Shown: in pieces, positions 6,994 through 14,537 of the stretch
How positions within the stretch are numbered: position 1 is the first letter of the stretch
How the letters are laid out: each line of letters starts with the position of its first letter
NCBI GenBank assembly: GCA_002423895.1
Contig: DIOL01000007.1
Span: 1 to 41,333 of the forward strand
From: Bacteroidales bacterium UBA5515
GTDB taxonomy: Bacteria; Bacteroidota; Bacteroidia; Bacteroidales; P3
Direction of reading: 5' to 3'
DNA length: 41,333 bases
Made by a program: the position numbers and the translations under genes
The notes under the pieces: generated by a model
The model's database searches: none
What the model saw: the letters and a program-made list of their open reading frames with translations, nothing else
Told to the model about the DNA's origin: nothing

Positions 6994-8133
6994 TTATATC
7001 TTTTTTGTGAATAACGTGAAAAATCTAATTGTAGTATTAATGAACAAAAATAAGACCTCTAAAAGAGGGGATAGAAATGCTACTTGTTTTGTTCCTAAGG
7101 TTTTTGAAGATTTATAGTAAACTATTATTTGAAAAATGTATTTAAGAACTAAAGGCATAATTGCATATTCCCATGGGAACTTAAAAACTATGCTTAAAGC
7201 AACTAAAACATAAATCAAAAGGGTTGCAAAAGGCATTAAGGTTGAAATAATTTTGTCTTTAAGTTTAAAATGAGACATGGATTTGAAATGCTTTTTCTTT
7301 TGTATTACCCATTCTTCTCTTTTTTCTTTTGGGGAAGCAAGATTTATTGAATCTCTATTTAGTACAACTGCAGTATTTTTAGAGTTTGCATTTTTATTTA
7401 CAAATAAATCATCTTCTCCTACTGAAACATTGTATTGAGATATAAAGCCTCCTGTTTCAAAAAAGAATTCTCTCTTATAAGCCATATTGCGCCCTTGCCC
7501 CATATATGGATTGTTGAGCATTGCATTACCCAAGTAGTTCATGGCTGAGGTTTGATTTTCATATTGCATAAGAGTGTTGAGGAAGGTTGACTTTTGTTCA
7601 AAATTGGTAAAGCCCAAAACTATATCTTTCTTTTGCTTAAAGCCTTTCACCATTGTACTTATCCAATTGTAGTTGAGAGGCATTGTGTCAGATTCAGTAA
7701 GAAGTATAATATCATTCTTTGCTGATTTTATACCTAATGAAAGAGGGTATTTCTTACCTAAAAATCCATTTACATTATTGTATAAATTCACAATATTAAG
7801 ATTAGGATATATCTCTTGTAGAACTCTAAGCATATATTCTGTTTCATCCTTTGAAGCATCATTTACAACCACAACTTCAAAGTTTGGATATTCCTGCTCT
7901 AAAATAATTGGGAGTTTCTTTTCTAAATTATATGCATCATCCTTAACACACATAACAACCGAAACAGAAGGGCAAAAATTCTGTTTTTCATCAGTAGTTA
8001 ATTTATGCTCTTTAAAAAATGCTACTCTTCCATATACAATGATGTAGTAGAGGATTTGAAAAAAAATAATTATCCCTAATATTATTGCAAAGTAAAAACC
8101 AACTGTGTTAAACTGATAATCTAAAAAATCCAT
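6994..8133 (-). CDS. Membrane-anchored family 2 glycosyltransferase
   Basis: 379 residues from the ATG at 8133. One N-terminal membrane helix (about 12-34, VGFYFAIILGIIIFFQILYYIIV) precedes a GT-A domain: SVSVVMCVKDD (57-67), VVVVNDASKDE (87-97), LTESDTMP with the DxD-like site (145-152), later GGFISQYNVSVGEDDLF carrying the acidic acceptor-site motif. Two to three more membrane helices close the protein. It probably adds sugars to a lipid-linked or exported glycan at the inner membrane. An upstream ATG at 8178 would add 15 residues (MWIFDTFVCFYINI..). I prefer 8133 because a -7 box (8157-8164) lies between the two. The gene leads the GT2, sigma, GNAT set. Confidence 0.85.
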   Translation of the reverse strand: MDFLDYQFNTVGFYFAIILGIIIFFQILYYIIVYGRVAFFKEHKLTTDEKQNFCPSVSVVMCVKDDAYNLEKKLPIILEQEYPNFEVVVVNDASKDETEYMLRVLQEIYPNLNIVNLYNNVNGFLGKKYPLSLGIKSAKNDIILLTESDTMPLNYNWISTMVKGFKQKKDIVLGFTNFEQKSTFLNTLMQYENQTSAMNYLGNAMLNNPYMGQGRNMAYKREFFFETGGFISQYNVSVGEDDLFVNKNANSKNTAVVLNRDSINLASPKEKREEWVIQKKKHFKSMSHFKLKDKIISTLMPFATLLIYVLVALSIVFKFPWEYAIMPLVLKYIFQIIVYYKSSKTLGTKQVAFLSPLLEVLFLFINTTIRFFTLFTKKI

Positions 8134-8156
8134 GTCAATATTGATATAAAAACAAA

Positions 8157-8164
8157 CAAAAGTA
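8157..8164 (-). promoter_or_regulatory. Candidate -7 box that decides the GT2 start
   Basis: Reads TACTTTTG on the minus strand, matching TAnnTTTG. If used, transcription begins downstream of the ATG at 8178, favouring the ATG at 8133. No clear -33 element at the standard distance. A plus-strand candidate for tgt, TAATTTTG, lies at 8187-8194. Confidence 0.35.
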
Positions 8165-8232
8165 TCAAAAATCCACATTTTAATATTAATTTTGTCAAAA
8201 TATTTCTAAACATTTTTTGTTAATAACTATTG

Positions 8233-9363
8233 ATGGAATTTACTATTGACGCTATTTCAAAGGATTGTAACGCAAGAGCGGGAACAATAAAAACTTCTCA
8301 TGGAGATATACTTACTCCAATTTTTATGCCAGTGGGTACAGTTGGAAGTGTAAAGGCTGTTCATGTTAGAGAATTGAAGGAAGATATTAAAGCTCAAATT
8401 ATTTTGGGTAACACTTATCATTTATATCTACGTCCTGGAATTGATATAATTAAAGAAGCTGGAGGCATTCAAAAATTTAACTCATGGGAAAAACCCATGC
8501 TTACTGACAGTGGAGGATATCAAGTTTATTCTTTAGGTCATAATAGAAAAATTACTGAAGATGGTGTAGTTTTTCGTTCTCATATTGACGGAAGCAAACA
8601 TATTTTCACTCCTGAAAGAGTAATGGATATTCAAAGGACTATTGGTGCCGATATTATTATGGCATTTGATGAATGTACTCCTTATCCATGCGATTATGAT
8701 TATGCAAAGAAATCTCTTGTTTTAACTCACGATTGGCTGGATAAATGTGTTAAAAGATTTAATGAAACCGAATGTCCTTATGGTTATTCTCAATCATTAT
8801 TTCCTATTGTTCAAGGCTCAGTTTATAAAGACCTTAGAAGAGAAAGCTGCGAGAAAATTATTTCATATAATTGTGAAGGTAATGCTATTGGCGGGCTATC
8901 GGTTGGAGAACCAATTGAAGATATGTATGAATTGACTGATTATTGCTGTTCAATTTTGCCTAAAGATAAACCACGCTATTTGATGGGAGTTGGAACTCCT
9001 GCTAATTTACTTGAATGTATTTCTTTAGGAATAGATATGTTTGATTGTGTTATGCCTTCAAGAAATGGAAGAAACGGTATGCTTTTCACTTCTGAAGGTA
9101 TAATGAACATGAAGAATGAGAAATGGAAAAATGACTTCTCTCCTATTGACCCTATGGGAGTTAGTTACGTTGATACAATTTATTCAAAAGCTTATCTAAG
9201 ACATTTGTTTGTTGCAAAAGAAATTTTAGCTCTTCAAATTGCTACTATTCACAATCTTAGTTTTTACCTATGGTTAGTGGGTCAGGCAAGAGAACATATT
9301 ATTGCAGGAGATTTTCATGTATGGAAAAAAGAAATGGTTGAAAAAGTCTCAAATAGATTATAA
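8233..9363 (+). CDS. tgt: tRNA-guanine transglycosylase (queuine/preQ1 insertion)
   Basis: 376 residues from the ATG at 8233 (a TTG one codon earlier is unlikely). Tgt exchanges G34 for preQ1 in tRNAs with GUN anticodons, a step in queuosine synthesis. Visible motifs: NTYHLYLRPG, TDSGGYQ (91-97) with the D92 general acid/base, FDECTPYP, PIVQGSVYKDLR, GGLSVGEP, and MFDCVMPSRNGRNG with D271 as the expected nucleophile. The C-terminal zinc site normally has three Cys plus a His. Here the Cys region reads DPMGVSYVDTIYSKAYLRHL with no cysteine, while the His of ATIHN remains. I recall that Bacteroidota Tgt proteins commonly share this. The gene is 5 bases upstream of the LptF/G-like permease, a frequent pairing in this phylum. 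Confidence 0.93.
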   Translation: MEFTIDAISKDCNARAGTIKTSHGDILTPIFMPVGTVGSVKAVHVRELKEDIKAQIILGNTYHLYLRPGIDIIKEAGGIQKFNSWEKPMLTDSGGYQVYSLGHNRKITEDGVVFRSHIDGSKHIFTPERVMDIQRTIGADIIMAFDECTPYPCDYDYAKKSLVLTHDWLDKCVKRFNETECPYGYSQSLFPIVQGSVYKDLRRESCEKIISYNCEGNAIGGLSVGEPIEDMYELTDYCCSILPKDKPRYLMGVGTPANLLECISLGIDMFDCVMPSRNGRNGMLFTSEGIMNMKNEKWKNDFSPIDPMGVSYVDTIYSKAYLRHLFVAKEILALQIATIHNLSFYLWLVGQAREHIIAGDFHVWKKEMVEKVSNRL

Positions 9364-9368
9364 GATTT

Positions 9369-10451
9369 ATGTTGAAGAAGATTGACTGGTATATAATCAA
9401 ACAACTCTTAGCCACTTTCTTTTTGGCTATTGCTCTTATTATTCTAATTGTAATTGTTTTTGATATTTCAGAAAAACTTGATGACTTTTTGGAAAGAGAA
9501 GCTCCAATGAAAGCCATAATATTTACATATTACGTTAATTTCATCCCTTATTTTGTAAATCTCTTTGGTCATCTTTTTTTCTTTATTGCGGTTATTTATC
9601 TTTCATCAAGAATGGCTGCACGAACAGAAATTATTGCAATTTTGAGCTCAGGAGTTAGCTTTAAAAGATTTTTAAGACCTTTCCTTCTCTCATCAATCTT
9701 AATTGCTGTTTTAAATATTTATCTTACAAATATTCTTATTCCACAAGTAAATAAGCCTCGTATTGAGTTTGAAAAAGTTTACTGGAGAAATCCCTACAAG
9801 AATCAACTCATGAATATTCATATTCAAACCGACAGGAACAATTTAGTTTATGTTCAAAGTTTTAATAATCTTAATTCTACAGGATATAGGTTTACTAAAG
9901 AAACCTTTAATAATAAGAATGTTTTGACAAAGAAGATTTCTGCTGACAATATTATATATGACTCTATAAAAAAAGATTGGACTTTAGTAAACTATTCTAT
10001 TAGAAAAATTAATGGTTTGAAAGAGAATTTGATAGTTGGTGACAGCATGAAGATAGATTTAAAAATGAAGCCTTCGGAATTTAATATAAATACAGCCAAA
10101 GTGGAAACCATGACCTTCTCAGAACTGAATGATTTTATTAAAAGAGAAAGATTAAGAGGGTCAAAAGATATTAACAACTACTTAATTGAAAAGTACCAAA
10201 GACTCATTAACCCTCTTGCATATATAGTTTTAACTCTTATTGGAGTTTCGCTTTCATCAAGAAAAACAAGAGGAGGAACTGGTATGCACTTGGCAGCTGG
10301 AATAACCTTAGCCTTTGCATTTATTATGATGATGAAGGTTACTTCTGTGTTTTCAATTAAAGGAAATCTACCTCCTATAGTTTCAGTTTTCATTCCAATA
10401 ATATTTTTCACCTTTATTGGTTTATACTTATTGAAAAAAGCACCTAAATAG
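9369..10451 (+). CDS. LptF/LptG (YjgP/YjgQ) family permease
   Basis: 360 residues. Three membrane helices at the N-terminal side (about 12-33, 55-80, 100-123), a soluble beta-rich periplasmic domain in the middle (about 125-265), and three at the end (about 275-357). Conserved stretches: DWYIIKQLLATFF at the start, SRMAARTEIIAILSSGVSFKRFLRPFL after helix 2, and YQRLINPLAYIVLTLIGVSLSSRKTRGGTGMHLAAGI. In the Lpt machine this permease with LptB extracts lipopolysaccharide from the inner membrane. Whether it is LptF or LptG cannot be told because only one copy lies here. It sits 5 bases after tgt and 8 bases before the GH3-like gene, so the run is probably one operon. Confidence 0.9.
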   Translation: MLKKIDWYIIKQLLATFFLAIALIILIVIVFDISEKLDDFLEREAPMKAIIFTYYVNFIPYFVNLFGHLFFFIAVIYLSSRMAARTEIIAILSSGVSFKRFLRPFLLSSILIAVLNIYLTNILIPQVNKPRIEFEKVYWRNPYKNQLMNIHIQTDRNNLVYVQSFNNLNSTGYRFTKETFNNKNVLTKKISADNIIYDSIKKDWTLVNYSIRKINGLKENLIVGDSMKIDLKMKPSEFNINTAKVETMTFSELNDFIKRERLRGSKDINNYLIEKYQRLINPLAYIVLTLIGVSLSSRKTRGGTGMHLAAGITLAFAFIMMMKVTSVFSIKGNLPPIVSVFIPIIFFTFIGLYLLKKAPK

Positions 10452-10459
10452 TAGTAAGT

Positions 10460-11956
10460 ATGATAGTAAATAAGTTAATTAATAAAATAATTAAAACAAG
10501 AATACCTCAAATTGAGTATTTTATGCAAAATCCAATTGAGGTTCAAGAGAATGTTTTTAACTCTCTTATTCAATCATCTAAAAACACCATTTGGGGAAAG
10601 TATTACGATTATCAAACAATTAGAAATTGGGAACATTTCAACGGAAGAGTTCCTTTAAATGATTACAATTCATTACTCCCTTTTTTCGAGAGAATACGTA
10701 AAGGAGAAGAAAACGTGCTTTGGAGTGGTGATATTAGGTGGTTTTCAAAATCTTCTGGAACAACTTCAAACAAAAGCAAATATATTCCTGTTAGTGAAGA
10801 GAGTTTGCAAGAGTGTCACTATAAGGGAGGAAAGGACATGCTGGCTCTATACATTAACAATCATTCCGAGAGCAATATATTTTCAGGAGCTTCACTTGCT
10901 CTTGGAGGCTCAGAACAAGAGAACGAGTATAAAAATGATATTTTTATTGGAGATGTTTCAGCAATTTTAATTGACAACCTACCCTATTGGGCTGAGTTTT
11001 TCCGTACTCCTAAGAAAGAAATTGCTCTTATGCCAGAGTGGGAAGAGAAATTAAAAAAGATGATTGAAGATGTTTCTTTAAACAACGTTGTTTCTCTTTC
11101 TGGAGTTCCTTCATGGATGTTGGTTTTGCTTAAAGGAGTTATTCAACATACTGGAAAAACTATTCAGGAAGTATGGCCTAATTTGGAAGTTTACTTTCAT
11201 GGTGGTGTTAGTTTTGCTCCATATTTATCTCAATTTAGAGATATTTTGCCTTCAGACATTAATTATATGGAAACATACAATGCTTCAGAAGGTTTCTTTG
11301 GGCTTCAAGACCGAACTGATATGGACTCTTTGCTCCTTTTATTAGACTATGGCATTTACTATGAATTTATACCTTTTGAAGACATAGAAAAAGATAACCC
11401 TAAAATAATTAATCTTTCAATGGTTGAAAAAAACAAAAACTATGCAATGGTTATTTCAACTAATGGTGGATTATGGAGATATATGATTGGTGATACTATT
11501 ATGTTTACTCAAACAAAGCCATATCGCTTTAAAATAACTGGAAGAACCAAGAATTACATTAATCTTTGTGGAGAAGAGCTAATTGCAGATAATTCAAATA
11601 GAGCTTTGGATATAGCTTGTAAGGCTACTGATGCTATTATGAATGAATATTCTGCAGGACCATATATTGAGGGTGATTTGAGGTATCATGAATGGGTTAT
11701 AGAATTTGAAAAAGAGCCAAATAATTATGAGAAATTTGAAGAAATATTAGACACTTCTTTACAAGAGCTCAATTCTGATTATGAAGCCAAAAGATATAAA
11801 AATTTAGTTCTTCAGAAACCTAAGATTAATTATCTTCCAAAAGGTTCTTTTTATGTTTGGTTAAAAGGAAGAGGCAAATTGGGAGGTCAACATAAAGTTC
11901 CAAGACTTTCCAACACAAGAGAATACATTGATGAATTAATTAAACTAAAAAATTAA
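10460..11956 (+). CDS. GH3 auxin-responsive-promoter family protein (acyl-adenylating fold)
   Basis: 498 residues, typical length for bacterial GH3 proteins. Signature sequences: an ATP-binding loop FSKSSGTTSNKSKYIPVS around residue 95, ETYNASEGFFGLQD (about 272-285), and YMIGDTIMFTQTKPYRFKITGRTKNYINLCGEEL split over about 340-375. The plant enzymes join amino acids to acyl acids through an acyl-adenylate; bacterial members in Bacteroidota have no settled substrate. The catalytic pieces look intact, so an acyl-AMP-forming ligase is likely. It lies in a tight plus-strand run between the Lpt permease and SufE, with no pathway clue beyond that. Confidence 0.88.
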   Translation: MIVNKLINKIIKTRIPQIEYFMQNPIEVQENVFNSLIQSSKNTIWGKYYDYQTIRNWEHFNGRVPLNDYNSLLPFFERIRKGEENVLWSGDIRWFSKSSGTTSNKSKYIPVSEESLQECHYKGGKDMLALYINNHSESNIFSGASLALGGSEQENEYKNDIFIGDVSAILIDNLPYWAEFFRTPKKEIALMPEWEEKLKKMIEDVSLNNVVSLSGVPSWMLVLLKGVIQHTGKTIQEVWPNLEVYFHGGVSFAPYLSQFRDILPSDINYMETYNASEGFFGLQDRTDMDSLLLLLDYGIYYEFIPFEDIEKDNPKIINLSMVEKNKNYAMVISTNGGLWRYMIGDTIMFTQTKPYRFKITGRTKNYINLCGEELIADNSNRALDIACKATDAIMNEYSAGPYIEGDLRYHEWVIEFEKEPNNYEKFEEILDTSLQELNSDYEAKRYKNLVLQKPKINYLPKGSFYVWLKGRGKLGGQHKVPRLSNTREYIDELIKLKN

Positions 11957-11961
11957 TTTTT

Positions 11962-12384
11962 ATGACTATAGATGAAATACAAAACAAAATAATTGAAGAG
12001 TTTTCAATTTTTGAAGACTGGATGGATAAATATAATTACCTTATTGAATTAGGTAGAGAATGTCCAATTATTGATGAAAAAGACAAAACAGAGGCTAACC
12101 TTATTAAGGGTTGCCAATCGAGAGTATGGGTTAATGCAGAATTGATTGATGGTAAAATGGACATTAAGGCTGATTCTGATGCTGTAATTACAAAAGGAAT
12201 TATTACTCTGTTGTTAAGGGTATTTAATCATCAAACTCCAAAAGATGTTTATGATTCTGAAGTGTTTTTTATTGAACAAATTGGACTTTCAACTCATCTT
12301 TCACCCACAAGAAGTAATGGACTTGTTGCAATGGTAAAGCAAATTAAGCTCTATGCTTTAGCTTTTATGAGTGTAAATAAATAG
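11962..12384 (+). CDS. sufE: SufE-like sulfur acceptor protein
   Basis: 140 residues, the normal SufE length. SufE takes persulfide sulfur from the cysteine desulfurase SufS and passes it to the SufBCD scaffold for Fe-S cluster assembly. The active cysteine is C51 in IKGCQSRVWV (48-57), preceded by YLIELGRECPIIDEKDKTEAN. The C-terminal SPTRSNGL motif is also typical. It begins five bases after the GH3-like stop. No other suf gene lies in the window, so partners are encoded elsewhere. Confidence 0.92.
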   Translation: MTIDEIQNKIIEEFSIFEDWMDKYNYLIELGRECPIIDEKDKTEANLIKGCQSRVWVNAELIDGKMDIKADSDAVITKGIITLLLRVFNHQTPKDVYDSEVFFIEQIGLSTHLSPTRSNGLVAMVKQIKLYALAFMSVNK

Positions 12385-12418
12385 GAAGTTTTTATTAATC
12401 TTCAACCAAGCATTCTAA

Positions 12419-13528
12419 ATGTTATTTAAATCAAGAAAACCTAAAGAAATAAACTACTCTTCTGTTAATTCAGAAGTATGGAAAAAACTTAAGAGAAACA
12501 AAATGTCTATGTTAAGTTTGTTTATTATAGGTTTTTTTGTTCTTATTGCAGTTCTGGGTTATACAATAACTCCAGACCAAACTCCTTTTGCTAATCAACA
12601 ATATTTAGAAATAGCTGCTAAAAAACCTTTCTTCAAAGTAGATTTTCTTAGAATATATGACAATAAAAATGCTCCCAAAAGAAACTTTTTTAAACATTTA
12701 GCCTTCGGTACAAAAAACCCTTATAGCTCCACTCCTATTTACAAACATTGGGAAAAAGGAGACACATTATATTGCGAAACCTACACTGGAGAAGCAAATA
12801 ATAATGGAGAAATAATTGCAATAAACAAAAATACTACTGAATTTAAAATCAAACAAAAAACCTTTTATCTTGGAACCGATCGTTATGGAAGAGATATGCT
12901 TTCTCAGCTTATGATTGGGTCAAGAGTTAGTCTTTCTGTCGGTATAATTTCCATCATTATTTCTTTACTTATTGGAGTTAGTCTCGGAGCTATTGCAGCC
13001 TATTATGGCAAATGGGTTGACAATTTGATTATGTGGTTGATTAATGTTGTTTGGTCAATACCTACAATATTGCTTGTCATTGCAATAACCTTTGCTTTAG
13101 GTAAAGGATTTTGGCAGGTTTTTGTTGCAGTAGGACTAACAATGTGGGTTGATGTTGCAAGAGTGGTTAGAGGGCAAATTCTTTCACTAAAGGAGAAAGA
13201 GTTTGTTGAAGCTGGAAGAGCTTTAGGTTTTAAGGATTCAAGAATTATTATTAAACATATACTTCCCAACGTTGTTGGAGCAACAACAGTTATTACTGCT
13301 TCAAATTTTGCAACAGCCATTTTGCAGGAAGCAGGTCTTAGCTTTTTGGGTATAGGTGTTCAACCTCCAATGCCTTCATGGGGTACAATGATTAAAGAAA
13401 ACTATGGGTATATAATTCTTGATGCTCCATATATGGCAATTATTCCTGGAGTTGCAATCATGATTTTGGTTTTAGCTTTTATTCTTCTTGGCTCTGGTTT
13501 AAGAGAAGCAATGGATGTAAAAACATAA
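12419..13528 (+). CDS. OppC/DppC-type ABC transporter permease
   Basis: 369 residues. The OppC N-terminal helix is at about 33-55 (MSMLSLFIIGFFVLIAVLGY). An extended periplasmic insert of about 100 residues follows, then the permease core from about 160 with the YLGTDRYGRDMLSQLMIGSR motif that begins OppC domains. The cytoplasmic EAA loop EAGRALGFKDSRIIIKHILPN (about 263-283) contacts the ATPase subunit. The last helices include GIGVQPPMPSWGTMI. Substrates are normally di- or oligopeptides. No partner permease, ATPase or binding protein is adjacent, so it is an orphan of a split transporter. Confidence 0.9.
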   Translation: MLFKSRKPKEINYSSVNSEVWKKLKRNKMSMLSLFIIGFFVLIAVLGYTITPDQTPFANQQYLEIAAKKPFFKVDFLRIYDNKNAPKRNFFKHLAFGTKNPYSSTPIYKHWEKGDTLYCETYTGEANNNGEIIAINKNTTEFKIKQKTFYLGTDRYGRDMLSQLMIGSRVSLSVGIISIIISLLIGVSLGAIAAYYGKWVDNLIMWLINVVWSIPTILLVIAITFALGKGFWQVFVAVGLTMWVDVARVVRGQILSLKEKEFVEAGRALGFKDSRIIIKHILPNVVGATTVITASNFATAILQEAGLSFLGIGVQPPMPSWGTMIKENYGYIILDAPYMAIIPGVAIMILVLAFILLGSGLREAMDVKT

Positions 13529-13584
13529 TAAATTTCTTCTCAAAACATTTAAAATTACAACTTCTTTTTAAAACAAAATAAAAC

Positions 13585-13656
13585 AAGGATATATTCTTTT
13601 GTAATAAGGTTATATTTTGATAAAGTAAGGATATAAATTATTAAAACAAGGATATA
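13585..13656. repeat. 21-bp periodic array of AAGGATATA (4 units)
   Basis: AAGGATATA starts at 13585, 13627 and 13648 and AAGGTTATA at 13606, giving an exact 21-bp step. The 12 bases between words are A/T-rich and not conserved. It lies in the 333-base gap (13529-13861) between the permease and a convergent small gene; the rest of that gap holds the array at 13664-13725, a 14-bp palindrome at 13753 and otherwise A/T-rich sequence. Confidence 0.8.
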
Positions 13657-13663
13657 ATTCTCG

Positions 13664-13725
13664 AAAGATGCACATCTTTCATATGAAAAGATGCACATCT
13701 TTTGGGTGTAAAGACGTGCATCTTT
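13664..13725. repeat. 23-bp periodic array of AAAGATGCACATCTTT hairpins (3 units)
   Basis: Units start at 13664, 13687 and 13710, an exact 23-bp step. Each 16-base word is a near-perfect palindrome (AAAGATG/CATCTTT); the third reads AAAGACGTGCATCTTT. Spacers are CATATGA and TGGGTGT. Each could form a small hairpin or bind a dimeric protein. Confidence 0.8.
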
Positions 13726-13752
13726 TATTTTAAGAAATCTCAGGTTAAAAAT

Positions 13753-13766
13753 CTATCTTAAGATAG
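13753..13766. repeat. Perfect 14-bp palindrome CTATCTTAAGATAG
   Basis: A fully self-complementary site in the same gap, 28 bases after the hairpin array. Possibly a protein-binding site; no gene start is close enough to assign it. Confidence 0.4.
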
Positions 13767-13861
13767 GACTTATTATAGATAAATAGTTTTCTTTAATGAT
13801 TTATATTGCAAATATAACACTTTTTTCTGACAATTGAGTATTTTTAAGAAATTAATTTTCC

Positions 13862-14299
13862 CTATCTGTTTGCGTTACCTAATTTCAAAAGGAACATCAT
13901 TTGGTTGTAGATTGTAACCATGCCTTTTTCATCTTTTGCAGGTAAATATGTCTTTGAAAAATCAGCATAATATGTTTCATCACTTCCCAATTTACCTCTT
14001 TCATTAATGCAATCTATTCCATCAATACAATTGATAAAAACTCTATACCCCCTACTTGAAACATCCTTACTTACAGTTATTTTAGTTAAATCAATTGTTA
14101 GTATTGTTTCAGAATCACTTTTAGCATCTGTCCAAACATAAGTTAATATACCATTTGAATTTACAGAAAATTTAGTATAAATTTCACCCTTAATTTCTGA
14201 TTCTATAATCTGACAACTTTCTTCTGGAGATTGAGCATAAAGATTTGTGCTTAATGCTGAAATTATGATTAATACAAATGAAAGGATTAACTTTTTCAT
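13862..14299 (-). CDS. Small exported protein of unknown function
   Basis: 145 residues. It has a clear signal peptide (MKKLILSFVLIIISALSTNLYA, cleavage near residue 22-23). The mature part (about 120 residues) looks beta-rich and carries three cysteines after the signal: one near the start (ESCQII) and two close together in INCIDGIDCINE. No lipobox, sorting tail or family motif that I recognise. A -7-like box TAAATTTG lies on this strand at 14347-14354. It is divergent from the giant T9SS substrate gene, with both promoters in the 238-base gap. Confidence 0.75.
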   Translation of the reverse strand: MKKLILSFVLIIISALSTNLYAQSPEESCQIIESEIKGEIYTKFSVNSNGILTYVWTDAKSDSETILTIDLTKITVSKDVSSRGYRVFINCIDGIDCINERGKLGSDETYYADFSKTYLPAKDEKGMVTIYNQMMFLLKLGNANR

Positions 14300-14405
14300 A
14301 CCTTTATTATTTTAATAATTTGTTAGTTATGGCTGTTTTAACTTTGCAAATTTAATATTTTTTTCTCAAGTTGTTTACTTTTTGTTTTTTTTAGTTGTTA
14401 TAATG

Positions 14406-14438
14406 TTTGGAACGTATTCCATAAATAATGTATATTTG
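14406..14438 (+). promoter_or_regulatory. Promoter of the giant T9SS substrate, with an inverted repeat inside
   Basis: TTTG (14406-14409), 21-bp spacer, TATATTTG (14431-14438), close to the Bacteroidota consensus. The inverted repeat TGGAA-CGTA-TTCCA (14408-14421) overlaps the -33 box and the spacer, where a repressor or activator could bind. The resulting leader would be about 90 bases. Confidence 0.5.
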
Positions 14439-14463
14439 TAGGTTACAAAAAATTTGATTTTCG

Positions 14464-14488
14464 CATACAATTATATATTAATTGTATG
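14464..14488 (+). promoter_or_regulatory. Stem-loop in the 5' leader of the giant gene
   Basis: Perfect 10-bp arms CATACAATTA / TAATTGTATG around TATAT, located between the predicted transcription start and the ATG at 14538. It has no T tract, so mRNA stability or translation control is more likely than termination. Confidence 0.45.
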
Positions 14489-14537
14489 AATATGTTATAG
14501 ATACGGAAAAATATTAATTATATAAACAATAATTCTT

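Noticed and set aside
8134..8178. Upstream start of the GT2 gene adding 15 residues
   Set aside because: The added residues lack family similarity and a -7 box lies between the two start codons, so the ATG at 8133 is preferred. Not fully excluded.
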